Below are positions 37,825-51,405 of a DNA stretch of 64,000 nucleotides, in pieces. This DNA comes from Climacium dendroides (taxonomy: Eukaryota; Streptophyta; Bryopsida; Hypnales; Climaciaceae). Both the position numbers and the translations under genes were made by a program. The stretch covers positions 20,154,047 to 20,218,046 of the forward strand of contig OX467087.1 of the NCBI GenBank assembly GCA_950106755.1, written 5' to 3'. Position 1 is the first letter of the stretch. Each line of letters starts with the position of its first letter. The notes beneath the pieces are model-generated. The model was not told where the DNA came from. It did not search any database and saw only the letters and a list, made by a program, of their open reading frames with translations.

Positions 37825-40800
37825 CATGACTATGACATCTTCCTATAACTTGCCTATATACTTTGCATCCAATTGACTTGGATTTACGTCATTTTTTAGA
37901 TGTCACTAAACAACTCTTGTTATTTTTAGGTGCACCTACCCTAGCAACAAAATACAACTATTGTTATAAAATATAAATGATTTTTACTGGATCTAGTGCA
38001 AAGATGTATGGGAACCTATGAGGACTAGTGGTTATTATTAGATCCAAATAGAAAGGTTATGGACAATTGAAAGTGGTTTTAGGGCACTTTGGAGTGCCAA
38101 TGCAATGGAATGGGGGTAGTGTCTCCTTTCCCTCCAGAAACGAAAGTTTCGGTGTTGCTTTTAAGTCCAAATGGAGGTGTGTTGCTTTGGGGACAGTGGA
38201 CCATATGTGCACGTACCTTACTTGCCCCCCACACCTTAGCTTGCTCCTCCCTCCTCCCACGGATGGGGTTACCTTGACACGCCCATTCATCCCAAGAATG
38301 GTCCCTCCCACAGAGAGACTCGAAAATGGCGATTCAATGCCAACCAGGTCGAGGAAGGAAGAGGCACTCCGGGAGTCAGTTTTGAAGATCAGGCTCAAGT
38401 GCCCTGGGGGGGTCGCCTACAGCATGGGGACTCACGAAATCGCAAATGACTAGCAGGAGTCCAACTAGAGGCAGCATTGATACTCTAATAGATCCAATTC
38501 CTGCAAATCCATCTCATTGCTTACAACCGATTTCGCAGCCAAAACTTTCACCTCAGACGAAACAAAAAGAACGCAGACGTGCTCCCACAACCCGAAAAAA
38601 AAACTCAGTAAAACAGCAATGACAAGTCCTCGAAACAGAGCACGACTCCCAACACCCCGCCATCACAAACTGCGAAAAACAATACCCCGCGGGACAACGC
38701 CGGTACTCACTCAAGGCGTCCAAGCATATGCCATTAAATTAGACGGACACGCAACCGAACGATTCTCTGCTGGTAGATACTCTTCCAACCTACAAAATTG
38801 GGGTCAACGCTCCACAGCTATGGAGCTAGCTACACTAAAGTACAACTACACGGAAGCCAGCTTCGAGAACGCCAGCCGGATCGTGTTGCTCTGCAGTTGG
38901 CTCGCATGCTTGCACACCAGGGCTTCCGTCGCTTGCTCCTCGCTCTCGAACAGGACCAAAGCCTGCTTCTTGCCGTTGGACTCGAAAATCTTCGCATTCA
39001 CCACCGTCCCGTGCGCAGAAAGGTGACTCGTAATGTCTTCCACGGCGATGTCCGCGGGAAGGCTGGACACGTGAATCATCTTCGTCGGGGCGCAGCAGTA
39101 ACGGTAGTTCTTCGCAGCGTTGCGATTGAAACGGTTCAGAGGAGAAGAAGAGAAGTCCGAAGTGTCGGGCGACGGGTTGATCTGGGCATGCTTCGAAAAG
39201 TTCACATCCATCCGTTTACCAAACAAAGTCACGCCCTGCACGCTCCAAACAACACGCGTCACGCGCCGAAAACGACCGAAAAAAATTCAAAACCGAAACG
39301 TGCAACCAAAAAGAGAGGACTCACACGCACCTTCAGGTAGTTGAACGCCAGCTCCGCCTGGAAACCATCCCCCATCTGGATCAGAGCGTGGTCGGGCTTG
39401 TTGTGAAGAATCTTGATACGAACGATGTTCCCATAGTTCGAGAACAGGTTGAACAGCTTGTCCGCCTCGATTTTCTGCACAAATCGACGAACGTCTCAGC
39501 CGCCGGGGCCTTCACCCCAAAACATCCGGGTAAAAAACAAGCCCTCGACTGAAAAAAAACTCATGGGGACAGCAACCAACCCATGCCGATCAATTCAAAC
39601 CCTCCCCAGGAATCACCTCGGGAACCAGATTCGAGACCAGGAGCGTGCTCCTATCGTTGGTGCCTGTGATGCCCGGGGGAAGCACACCACCGAACGCCGC
39701 GGCGGCCGCAGATGCCCCACCCATCGGAACCTACACAAGACAACCAATACGCGCGACTCAGAGATAGATAGCAACACGGCCCCCAGCAACACCAAAACAA
39801 CCATCGCACAACTCCGAAAACGAATGCGCGGACTGATCACGAAACACTCGCAAAACGGTACCTGGTACGAGTTCATGCCAAGTGGGGGATGGCCTCCGGA
39901 CTGCTGAAAACCTCCTGCTCCAGAAAATCAAAATCAGAACCGAGGGATAACAGGGGGGAGAAAAAAACACCAGCAGGAACAACCAAAATCATGAGCAAGA
40001 CGGAAAGCTACCATGATGGCATCATGTGCCGGCCATACCTGGCCTGGGCCCCCCCGCCTGCATATTGTAGATGTTGCCACCCTCCCCAAATAGCGAAGAC
40101 TGCACCAACAAAAACCGACCTCGTTACAAACCACAAACCCCCGCCAATGCCTGCCGTCACGAAGCCCAACCAATCGACCAAGGCAACCTCATTCACATAG
40201 GCATACAACCTTGCACGGGGGGGCAATGCCTCGGGGCTGTCAAACACAAAGAAACACCTCACAGGGAACTCACATCCGCTGATACAGGCGGAACATCACA
40301 GCTGGCTCTTCAAAACGCAGGAACGCACCCGGAATTGGAATTCAAAATGAGACTGCACCGTACGTACCATGATGTTGTTGCCCGGGTTTCCAGGTCGAGA
40401 CTGCTCCGAGGGCAACGCCGCATTCGTGAAATCCCTGAAGTCCAACACCTCAAAAGCTTCAGAGCTTTAGACTTCACACAACGGCGCACACCGTGGACAC
40501 AACGCACCGAAACATACGCACCACGACTACACAACGGGGTCCAACGACGCGGGACAACTCGCTAAAACGCACGAGCAGGAAAAGACTCAACCTCCCCATC
40601 ACCAAGTTTCTCGACACCTACAAACATAAAACTGCAATGCCAACAGCGACTAGGGCAACAACACAACGGACACACTCACAGAGCGTTCTACTGGATTACA
40701 ACACAAGCAGTCTACGTAAACACGACACCAGACTCCTCGGGGACTGCTTTCCAAACAGGAAACACAACCAACTGAACCTCACCTCGTACGTTCGTTGTTG

Positions 40801-42707
40801 TAGTTCACCTGCAGCTCCTGAAGGCTGGACAGAAGCAATTACACTTAATCAGAAAGGGGCGTACACGCAACCCAACACCCAAACCACATCTTCCGGGCCT
40901 ACCCAACGCTTTCGTCCCAAAACGAGGATCAAACACCTACAGTAGGCGCGGAGAACGAACACTCATGCCAAACAACCCGGACGACCACGAAGATGACTCA
41001 CGACCAGACAGAAAAAAGGAAGACGCTTACTTGGAAAATTGGATATCCAGCGTACAGCAACCATCGTAGATGTTGCGACCCTACAACCACGAACAGCTCG
41101 CGGATCAGAACAACAACAGGCTTAAAACTTCACAAACAACGAAAAGGACTCCAGCCAATTCCAACAACAGCGCTCAAAACCAACCACGACACTCACTTGC
41201 AGCGTGTTTCGGGCTTGCGTGGCACTCAGTTGGGATCCATACTGCAGCAAAGCTTGAAGACCTGCACAAAGGGACACAAAAACAGCTGAGACACACAGAC
41301 AAGGGCTGGCACGCGAGACACACGCATGGTTCTCTGGGGGGAGGAAGACGGAAAACGGAAAGGCACACAAAAACAGAAAAAAAGATAAGGAAAGGAAAGA
41401 AGGAACAAGCAAAAAACAAGAAATCATCCTACAGATGCCAGGCACTGCAGCTGGAACTCATCCTACAATGCAAACACAACACCCACACGCACAACAAACG
41501 TCGCTGAACCACGAGTCGCTTAACCCTCCACATATCCTTCCGGACCTAACCTTTGCGACGGAATCGACACATTTGCGGGACGTCTGTATTCTCAACAACC
41601 AACCCATGAACCTACAAGACACTGCCCATCGCACCTGCTACCATGTACGTGGATTCACTCCATCACACGCAGACACGAAGATCCAACCAGAAGAGGGAGG
41701 AGGAGGAAGCCAAGAGAAAGAAGTGGAAACAAAAAGGAAGGTTCACAGAAGCCACAGAGAACAGGGATAGCAAAGACAGAAGAGAAGCTGACCAGCTGAC
41801 TTTTGGAAGGTGACGATCTTCTCGACAAAGCCATGAGGGGAAAACACTTGGTGCAGCACATCCACGGTGATAGGATAAAGCGGGTTGTGTATGGTAATTA
41901 AAAGAATTCGGTTGGGCAGCAGATCCTGGAGAATAGCAAAGCAGAGACAAGTCCAACAGTTCCCCAGCACGGGAAGAGGGAAGGAGGAAAGGAAGTGAGA
42001 GAAGCAAGAGAAAAAAGTCGAGCAAAAGAGGAAGAAAGACCAACGCCTGACCTGGAAGGAACATGACTCACATGCCCAGAACACAAGCGTCACGAGGAAT
42101 GAACTCGACAGAGAGGATTGTCATCCAAGCCTGACCTGCTCTGCCGGGGCCCGCCGAGTCTGTCCATTCTGATCTGGGGTAGTCAGTTCTTGATGTGAGG
42201 AGAACTGCATGTACACATTCCGACTCCTGACAGATCCACGCACACGCACGCCAAATAAGAACAAGGAATACGATTTGGACACCATTTCGTCCTTAACGGT
42301 GCAAAACCTACGTTCTCTCAGGGATGACATCACTCAACAACTGAACCAAGTCCTCACTTACCGCACACTGGGTTGCACCGTGGTGTAGTACTGCATCACA
42401 TTGACGGCAGATGGGATGTCAGTCATCTGCAACAAAGCCTGCACATCCCAAAATCAAGCGCACATGAGTGAGACATCGGTGCAGGATCAAAATAAGACAG
42501 CCGACCTGCTCGTCGCTTTTGCAAAGCGTTATCCAACTTAACCCTCCCAGGGTACGACGGAAGTCCCGAAGGCCAAGTCTTTATCATCTGGGGAAATTCG
42601 GGCGCGAAGGACGACACGAACCTGGTTCTTTGCGCGCAGCATAACCACTTTCTGCACCACTCCGAACGACTGGGCCAGCTGGAGAAGGTCATGCTGGAAA
42701 GCAGACA
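37825..42707 (-). repeat. Right arm of the 4,883-bp perfect inverted repeat
   Basis: This is the exact reverse complement of 28753-33635, separated from it by a 4,189-bp spacer. It contains exons 2 to last of PTB copy B on the minus strand plus its 3' flank. Homology continues at lower identity on both sides. Confidence 0.95.
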
Positions 42708-43439
42708 GAGAAAAATCAGGCAAAGTCACAAATCCATGCCTCGAAATAGCAAATCTCAGCTTATTTATCAACATCGTTTTTATACCCTATGTCTATGACA
42801 ATCGTGACCCGACACTGACACCATATTTTCACCACCTCTCTTTTTACGCCTGTTATAACTTCACCATAGGTCGAGGATACTTCTGCCCAGCGAATGCCAC
42901 AAGCTTGCTCGTAACGTCCTTTGTAACTTATTCCCCAACATGTTGCATAAACTCACTCTGTGGAAGAGCACCCATTCGCTAGGTTGCAGCAATTGCAGAA
43001 CGCACTAAAAAGACTAGTAGTTCTTATCAAGAAAGATTCGCACCATGATTATCTGGTGATCGATTACTTCATTGACGTTCACTTCTCACTCACTATTTCT
43101 ACACTCGTCATTCAGCACTAAATCTTACTATCAGACTTGCTATTCAAATCAGCGAGCACTGCTTTTGAGGATCTGCCCCATTCCCCCCGCCTCTGGCACG
43201 TGAAAACCCAAGTTTGCACAATCATTACCGAAAATCAACGCTCTTCCCATTCCATTACTGTCTCGTTGCTTCGGAACTTTATCAAACGACATGTATGTTA
43301 CATACAGAGCATTTATCCTAAATCACGTGGCTGTCTAGGTTTCACACCGCCACACAAGGTGAGAAAAGGATAGAAAACACACCTCTGATATTTCCGGACC
43401 CACGTTTCGTATATGCAGCACTTTTGAAGGCTCGGTCAT
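38846..43439 (-). CDS. PTB: Polypyrimidine tract-binding protein, copy B (four RRMs)
   Basis: Exons on the minus strand: 43439-43383, 42693-42622, 42438-42362, 42226-42136, 41925-41793, 41261-41197, 41080-41031, 40824-40783, 40434-40368, optional 40236-40210, 40099-40039, 39914-39862, 39730-39617, 39474-39331, 39235-38846. The predicted protein is identical to copy A. Exon 1 differs from copy A at 3 of 57 bases, all synonymous, and its donor GTGTGT is intact, so the copy appears functional rather than a pseudogene. Intron 1 is 689 bp against 766 bp in copy A and is diverged except at its 3' end. The two genes are convergent, tail to tail, and each should come from its own diverged promoter. 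Confidence 0.92.
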
Positions 43440-45400
43440 CTTGATGTTCGCAACGGGTTCTGCACAAGAAACGACGGTATGCATCATCAGATTGCCTGTT
43501 GACAACTCGGACAAGTAAATTGTCACCGACGTTCAGCAAGCCTGACTGCACATCGTATGTCAAGTACCCGTTCAGAGGAGTAGACTGAAGTGTTCAGTAC
43601 TAATCGCCACCACACCAGGCACGCTGCTCTGCTCACTGCGATTTATACAATCGTCACTTCCCCACGCCTAGGTTCCATCAATTTCTCACAACGCCTTCAG
43701 ACTGTACAACATCGCCACGAACGAGGACCACGCTCACAGACTTCAGACACGTGAAAAAAATCTCAACTTCACCAGCAAAGGACGAAGACATACACCAGAC
43801 ACAGTCCCACCTTGCAAATGCCTGATAGGGTGCGCCTCATAATGTATCTGCTTGAGAGGAGAGATGACAGAGATTTGGTCTTTCGGGGAGATCTGCTGAG
43901 TGGCCGTAGCACCAACGAATGCACCGACATCAATGAATACTAATGTTGCCACAGGAATGGCAATTGAAGAAGAACAACATGGCACGAATGAGGAAGGTTT
44001 CGACGACCACTCTAGGGAGCAAAGAGGAGCAATGCACTGACCATGGTTGCAGAGTAACCACTACACAGCTGCATTCCAAAAAATAGTTACAACGTTGCGA
44101 CAACATGACTGTTTCACTGGCTGCGCCACAGAAACATGGACATCTACAGCATTGAACAAACGCCCAAATAGGATTCTACCACGCATCCATCTTCCCACTC
44201 CGCAAACCCGCCGTGCAGAGACATTACCCTGGATCACTGGATGACGACAGAGCCAAGGCCGAAGTCTACAAGACCAACCAGAGGATCAAGGAGGCCATGG
44301 AAGTCTACAAAGGCAAACAATCCACCCGAACCAAAATCCGCCGATTCCCTCACGTTGCAGGAACGTCACATCGCATTGCCAGTTCTCACTCAATTTTCGA
44401 CAACAATTTCTGCAATCGGAAGAAGAAGATGAAGAAGCGTGGCGAGGAGAGAAGCAGGATTGGAAAATTACAACACTCACCAAGGCCTCTAGAGTTAGCG
44501 TCCAATATTCCCGGTTCGCAGTCAGGCTTCCTTTTTGAAAATTAAAAGCACACACCACCAGATAACCCTAAGGTGCCCCCGTGTCTCTGATACCCGAAAC
44601 GAACGACACAAGCAAAACTTAAAAGGGGCTAGCGTGGATGTGATCAAGGACAACCAAAGAAATATCCTCAACAGACAGCGTGAGACAAATTCCGCTCGGA
44701 GACGGAATCGTGTTCGAAGAGAAGGAAGAGGTTGGTTTGAGAAGGGCGTGCGCAGGGGTACGTGAAGATGAAGTACACCGTACAAGGACGGAAACTCCAA
44801 CCTCATACCACAACTCGTGACTTCCAAGAAAAGAAACCAAAATTTATGAAACATCCCACGGGAAGCGGACAACGAATGAGGCAAACGCACAAAACCTTGA
44901 AATTTGGCATGCTTACCTCGCAGTATGTAGACCCTGGCACGCCACGAATGAGCAACCAAGCAGAATCGCAAAGCAATCCAAAGCGCAATGCAACCCCCTC
45001 GCTCCGCAACGATCACGGACGGTGCAAACCACACGGGCGCACGTAACTAGGACTTCACACGCAACCCGCGCAACTCCGCGACGATGACGACAAGTGCGAA
45101 CGCTAACTTACACAACCCTAAGTGACCTCCCACGGGACCCGCGCACGGAAAGATACCCAAATTCAGGTGGTCCCAATTCCCGAATGCGAGGCCTGATGTG
45201 ATGTGCAGCAGCACTCGAAATCGCAAACCTGCCAAACAAACGGAATGCCAGCCCGGCAGACCCCCTCAAGTAGGCAGGCACGCATCTCCGTACCCTAATG
45301 TCAGCGGGGTGCCGGCGCTCATAGCGGTTCACTTAGCGGGGCCGGGACTGCAGGGCACGACAAGGGCCGCACGACAGCGGCAGGAGATTCCGGAGCCTGC
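43440..45400 (-). promoter_or_regulatory. PTB copy B promoter and 5' leader (diverged outer arm)
   Basis: This is the counterpart of 26.09-27.94 kb in inverted orientation, recognisable along its length but with many substitutions and indels. A TTTCTTGTGCAG acceptor-like site lies just upstream of the start codon and supports a 5' UTR intron. The distal part (45.05-45.40 kb) is GC-rich, like the distal part of copy A. Confidence 0.6.
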
Positions 45401-46555
45401 CGCAAGATGCTTGATTGGGTCAGAGGTTCAGTCAGCGTAATTTTGTGGGCTAAAAATAGAAAAACGTTCGTTTTACGGTTTTCAGAAGATGGAATTGTCA
45501 TAAGATGAAATTAAGTATTCATTATGATGTAAGGTAGTCCGCTCTGAAAGCCACTTGATGGCATTTGGGGAAGCTAAACTCTTTGAAACAATTTTCAGTA
45601 AATTTTAGTAGGAAGAAAAATGGAATTGGAATCTAACATAAGTCGTTTCATGTTTTTTGGATCTATGTGGAATTAGTTAAGAGTTTTTGAAGTTGAAACA
45701 CAATAGTCAATAAAGCATCCCTGTCTTGAAATATACATTATTGGTGGATTGAAGAAAGCAAAACATTAGAAGACACTTTTAAAGTAGGGTTTGTTTTCTG
45801 ACCTCCTACATTATCAATGTTTAAAATTTAAAAAAAATAGCTCAAAAGTTAGCCAATGGTATTGGAAATAGAATAACCGCAATTTGAAAGCATCAAAAAA
45901 AGACACACGAATAGATCTACAAAATATCTATTTAGATTGAAAAATAGAAAAAATAACTGAACTAGGTACTTGAAGAAATTATTCAATTTGGGAATTGAAT
46001 GAAAATAGTTGGTAAAACTCAAAAAATATCCCAAGTATAGAAATGTATTTGCTTAGTTTTTCATAAGAATGTAAATTATGTAGTCATATTAATGAATATA
46101 TTCAAAAATTGCTAAAATAGGTGTTGTAACCTTAAAAGATGAGCATTGAGGATGTTCAACATTTCCAAGAACTTCTTGCAAGAAGTTATTCAAAATTGAT
46201 ACAATACATCCCATTGTGTTGAAAAGCAATATTTGACTCTTCTTTTGTAATAAGACAAGCTTGGTCAATCAATTCTTCATGGCTTTTGTAGAAGATTCTA
46301 AAGTTGTTTATGTTGAAATGGAATATAGTATTCTATACTAGTATAGCATGGTTCCTTAAAACAATGTTATGAGCCTTGAAAATATAGGCTCCAAGAATTT
46401 AATTGTCCTTAATATGAATGACCAAAGTGTGGATATTCTTTCAAATAAACACTCAAAATTGACAAGGTTCCCTAAAAGATGAGTTAATAAATCTAAACAA
46501 TGGAAAGATGATTATTTCACATCGATTAAATCATAAATTTTTGTGGCATGACATT
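45401..46555. other. AT-rich intergenic DNA, no gene seen
   Basis: Composition drops abruptly to AT-rich right after the PTB copy B promoter. No gene or delimited element was recognised. Confidence 0.5.
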
Positions 46556-47160
46556 TTGTGTAAGCAAGAATTTTGAAATAAAATAAAATACTTATTTCTA
46601 TTTTTAGTATTTTAAAAAATATCCTTTTAAGTCTTTTTTAGGATCAAACTTTTGACCTTGGAAAAAAATGTTATGATTTTTATCTTCAAGTTCTTGTACA
46701 AGAGTATGCAATGCAACTTAATACTAATTTTGTGGTGTTAAGAGCTCATGTGGAGATGAACCTCAAATACTTGGATTTTGTAGGGGGGAAGGGGAATCCT
46801 TTTACAAACTCATTTAAAAAGATTATAAAGTATATTTTGAGATGTCATAATAGGTAATGGTAATGCAATTGTATCATTTTACCTCATATTTATTTGTGAC
46901 CATAATTTTTTATTTGACAAATTAAAAAAATGTTGAAAGACTTCAAACCACTTTTCCAAAAATTTACACTCTTCATAATAAAAAATTATATTATCCTCAA
47001 TTAGTATATAATGTTAATGTATTTTTAATCTTAAAACCTAACAATAATAATTCAAAAAGATGATTGAATTGATCAAAATTTGACCTTTGTTTAGTTTTGA
47101 AGACACTTTAATAAGCTCCAAGAGACTCCAAACATTAAGAATTATCATAAGAACATTAAA
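46556..47160 (+). repeat. Dispersed repeat copy (pairs with 12.0-12.6 kb)
   Basis: Colinear diverged similarity to 12000-12600 is visible through shared words around GTTAAGAGCTC, TGAACCTCAAATACT, TTTACCTCATATTT and AAGCTCCAAGA. It is probably part of the same transposable-element family as the 10.93 and 35.69 kb copies. Confidence 0.5.
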
Positions 47161-50100
47161 TGTAAAGCATATATTTATACAATTTAAATTTGGGCTCTTA
47201 GAAAATTGCATACAATATTAAAATTCTATTCTTGGACTTTACTAAATCCATGAAGGACCAAGAGTATATATAATTTTTTTGTACTTGAAACTATGCAAAT
47301 TGTAGCAACTATTGTGACAATGTATGGAAACAATTTTAGCCCATTTGATGTAGTGGATTGAAAAATTATAATGTTTGAAGTGAAAAATAACAACTTTATT
47401 TCATTTTGGCAAAACAAGGTCATTAGACTTCAAGACCTCTTGAAGCAACATTTTTACTCTATACAAAATTGAACCTCTATACCATTGAATACTAAATCTT
47501 GTTAGCCACACTCATAAAAAAATTTAGAAGTAAATAAGCAATGTACATTATTTTAAATCACTCAACAATAAAAAGATTGAGGTCAAGTAAATTAGGTAAT
47601 TTTTTGATGCTTTCTTATGCAATGAGGAAATTTTTGTTTGAAATCCAAATGATGAAAACTTAGAGACAAACCATTTTGTGTGTGTAGATTTTTTTTTGAG
47701 AATTTTAAGGGTGCAAATTTCAAGATAATAGATTTAGTAATTAGACTAAAAAAATTTAACTTGCTTTACATGGTTTGAAGTATTTGATTCTTCTTAGAAT
47801 GAAGATTTTTGCACAAAATGTTTCATTTAAAATTAAATATTATATCATATTAATTTAATGGGTGTTTGCATGGTCGAGTGGAGCAAATGTGGTGGAAGTC
47901 CATATCCATATAACTCACTACAAGGCTAGCCAAAAAACTTTGCCTAAAGAAAGTAAACAAAATAATATGGAGAGACACATCACACATGGTAGTGTAGGAT
48001 AAGCATTGAAGAGGATCCTTTTAGAATTCTATAATGTGTTCCATCCCAAATGCCTAGTGACATCATCTACTCATTTTGGTACCCTAAATCTTTAAAATGA
48101 CAACAATTTAATATTTATCCAATCGTCAATGTTGATTTGAAGTCCATCTACAATTTCTAGTAATATTTAGGATTCTCCCCCAAAATAGGAAAACACATTG
48201 TTTTGACTCTTTTATGGACTCTTAAAAATATGATTCAATTCAACCCCTTTAAAAGTCCATAAGTACTATTTGAAGATCAATAAAAATAACAAATAAAGCA
48301 ATATAATTTCTAGGTGCCTCAATCTATCTACACTGCAACACATAATGAGTTACTAATACAACAACAACAAAATTTCTTCATTAAAAAGATTCTTATAAAA
48401 TGCTATATGGAGTTTTCTGAATCCAATTTGTAACTTTAAAGATTCATAACTATTTATTAAAGAAGAAACCTTCAAAATAATTACATAGTTGCCTTTGCAT
48501 TCAAGTTGAGAATCTATATTCAAATTTATAGCTATAATGATACAGTGAATTATTTACAATGTAGCTTGCAAAGCAAAAGGCTTGCTGAAATAAACATTGT
48601 AACATGAAAAGTGGTTCTCTCAACCATACACACACCCTAATTACATACATGCAAAGTTTCAATAGTATATGAGAAATTTAGCAGAGGATGCCTGTGAGCT
48701 TCCAATATGTAATTTATGACTCATATTTTTTTTTTCAAATTTTACAGTTTAAATTATAATTTTATACAAAAGTCCCCAAAAGAATGTCACGGGGAGGACA
48801 CTCTCACTACATTTGAGGTATCCATGTGTGGAGGAGTGATTTTTTGACCCCCTATTTATTTTTGAATAAACTATAATTTCATCCTAAAATTTTGAGCTTT
48901 GTTTAACAATGACTAAAGGTTTCTATTGACAAAAATTTCAATTCCAAATAACATAAGATATATTGTCTAGAAAGGGTTGAAAAATGAACTAAAATGACAT
49001 GTTCTCCAACTAAAATATTTAATAGAGCTCACATGAAGATGACTATTGCATCAATATTCAACCAAAATAAACTTTCAATAGAAAGCTATTCTATAGAATT
49101 TCTTTTTCATTTTTCAAATTTTTTTCCTTATATAATATAGAGGTGTGAAAGTTATTTTTAGCTTTATGGTGTATCTTTTTTCTTAAAAATTATGCCTAAA
49201 ATACTCCAAATATCCACTTGTACATAGATTAGAACCCGAGGATTGTGGAAGTTAGAAGAATTGAGTGATATTGTCTAAAATGGCCTAAATCTACTAATAT
49301 AAGTGACTTACCATGGCTAAATTGGTCCAAGGGAAGTCCAGTGAGATCCTTAGGTACATTTCCAAAGATAGGTTTAGTTTTTCCATCACATCAACAAAAT
49401 AGTAAAAACCTCAATTGTTAACCTATAAGAGTTACCACCTCAAGACAAGCCAATGGAGGAATCTACAACCAAAAAAGGATAATTTAAGGTCAGAATCATG
49501 CCATGGGATCAAAAATGAAATTGATTTGCTAAAATTTCTTTATATGCAAAAGATTTAAAGATTACTGATGCTTTAAAGAGGAAACAAGATTTATCCTCCT
49601 TCATTGAATGTGCAAAGTAAGAATATGAGCTTGTACATACCTTGTGGAATTCCATGAAAGGTTCTATAAAAAGTTTCAAATTTTTTTGACTTGTAGAAAT
49701 ACCTTTTCCGGATGGTCAACCTATAATGAAAAACTATTAGGTGGTGGTAAAATCTCACTAAAAATTAGGATAAATTCTTTTATGTTAATAATGCATTTTG
49801 ACAAGTTTCAAAACATTTCAATAGTAGGAGGTATCCATACTAGCAAGATTCTTCCAAATTTGCAACATAGAGGAATATATGTAGAGTTGATTGGCGTCCT
49901 TGGAGCACATGGAATTGGAATGAAGTCAACAAAGGGTCTTATTTAACTCCCTTGGGCCTTCTAGACAACCTTAGTTGTTCACCTCTTTTAGAAAAGGTAA
50001 CCTCCATAAGTTAAATTTTTAACCTTTTACTATTCCAAGTTGGCAGTAGTTTTCTATGATTTTTTTTAAGAAAGAAGGGGTAGGGAGACTCTCTAAATTA

Positions 50101-51405
50101 AAAATGACCTTCTAAAGTCAATAGAATAATTGTTTGTGATTTGGAGTTAATCTCCAAAAGTTAAAATTTAGACTAGCATAGGAAATCAAAATCGTAGAAG
50201 ATTAGGATGAAATCCTAAGTGATAAGGTTACTGTAGGAAAAATGAGAGGAGATGGTTGCCTTAGAAGAGTATAAAAGGGCACCCATGTCCTTTCAAATAA
50301 TCCCTTTTCTGGCCCTTTTTTGTATTACTTGGATTTGTTGGGTCTAATTTATGTTGAGTTTTTTTGGCATTTTAGCCAAAAAAACCTTGCACGATGTCTC
50401 TAGGAGTTTTTTTATACTATATAGTTGTTGTTTCATAAGCTTTTGTTGAAGGACATTGGGGTCCCTTCAAAGTTGGCTATTGTGTGCAAGTTTTGTAATT
50501 GTTGTAACTAACTCAATTTTGTTGGAAGTCATGTACTAACTTATTAAAGTTTTAGTGAAGTTTTAGTGAAGTTTCTTTGAATTCCTTGCCTTGTGTACTA
50601 ATCCTAAACCACCTTCCACCGTACCTTGGTGATGCCGCTATGGGAGGCCTTTAATGTCAAATTTAAAATATTGTTTTATATCAACATATGGTTGTACTAA
50701 CCAAGAGAGCTTGCTTATATCATTGTGTACTCTAACATATGCATGTGAATTAACTTTGGCTAAGATTGGGTAGAATTTCCCGTTGTCTTCCCTTAGACAA
50801 TGGAGCTTTGACTCTTAGCATTTTAAAGTGTTTAGTGTTTTACCAAAATCCCCTAAATGGCGGAGCTTTGATCCTTAGTCTTGAAAAAAATAACCTCCCC
50901 CCTCCAAAATAGCGAGGATCAATTGGAGATTAAGTGTTAAGCTTGATTTTCAAACATTTGCTTAGTAAATTTTAAGCTTGTTACTAAACATCCAATAGTG
51001 TAGAAATAGTGAACTATTTTACTTAGTGGCAAACAAACACCTCCAAAACTCCACAAAAACTAGTGAAAAAGAAAAAAGAGATATTTTTGGTTGTGTTCTT
51101 TTTTAAATTAGAGCTTGGAGGCTCCAACCAAAATGAAGCCTTGGTAGCTCAAGGCCCCAGCTAGTTGAAGCCCTGGGCCAGCTTGCACCTCCCTTGGCCA
51201 AGCTCTAAGACGTAGCTTGGGAACTTCCCCAAAATTTGGTTTCCTTTGGAAAAAAGGGAGTTAACTATGATGGGGTTCTACCAAGGCTAATTTAAGTGAT
51301 TAGGAAGGGAAATAGAGAGGGAGGAAGGATTAGAGAGGGGAACTACCTAGGTAGATGTAGAGTAGAAGGGGAAGGAATCAACAATTAGAAGCAAGTACCT
51401 TCAAG
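47161..51405. other. AT-rich intergenic DNA, no gene seen
   Basis: The stretch is strongly AT-rich with many stops in all frames. A purine-rich patch occurs near 51300-51370. No coding region of recognisable family was found. Confidence 0.5.
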
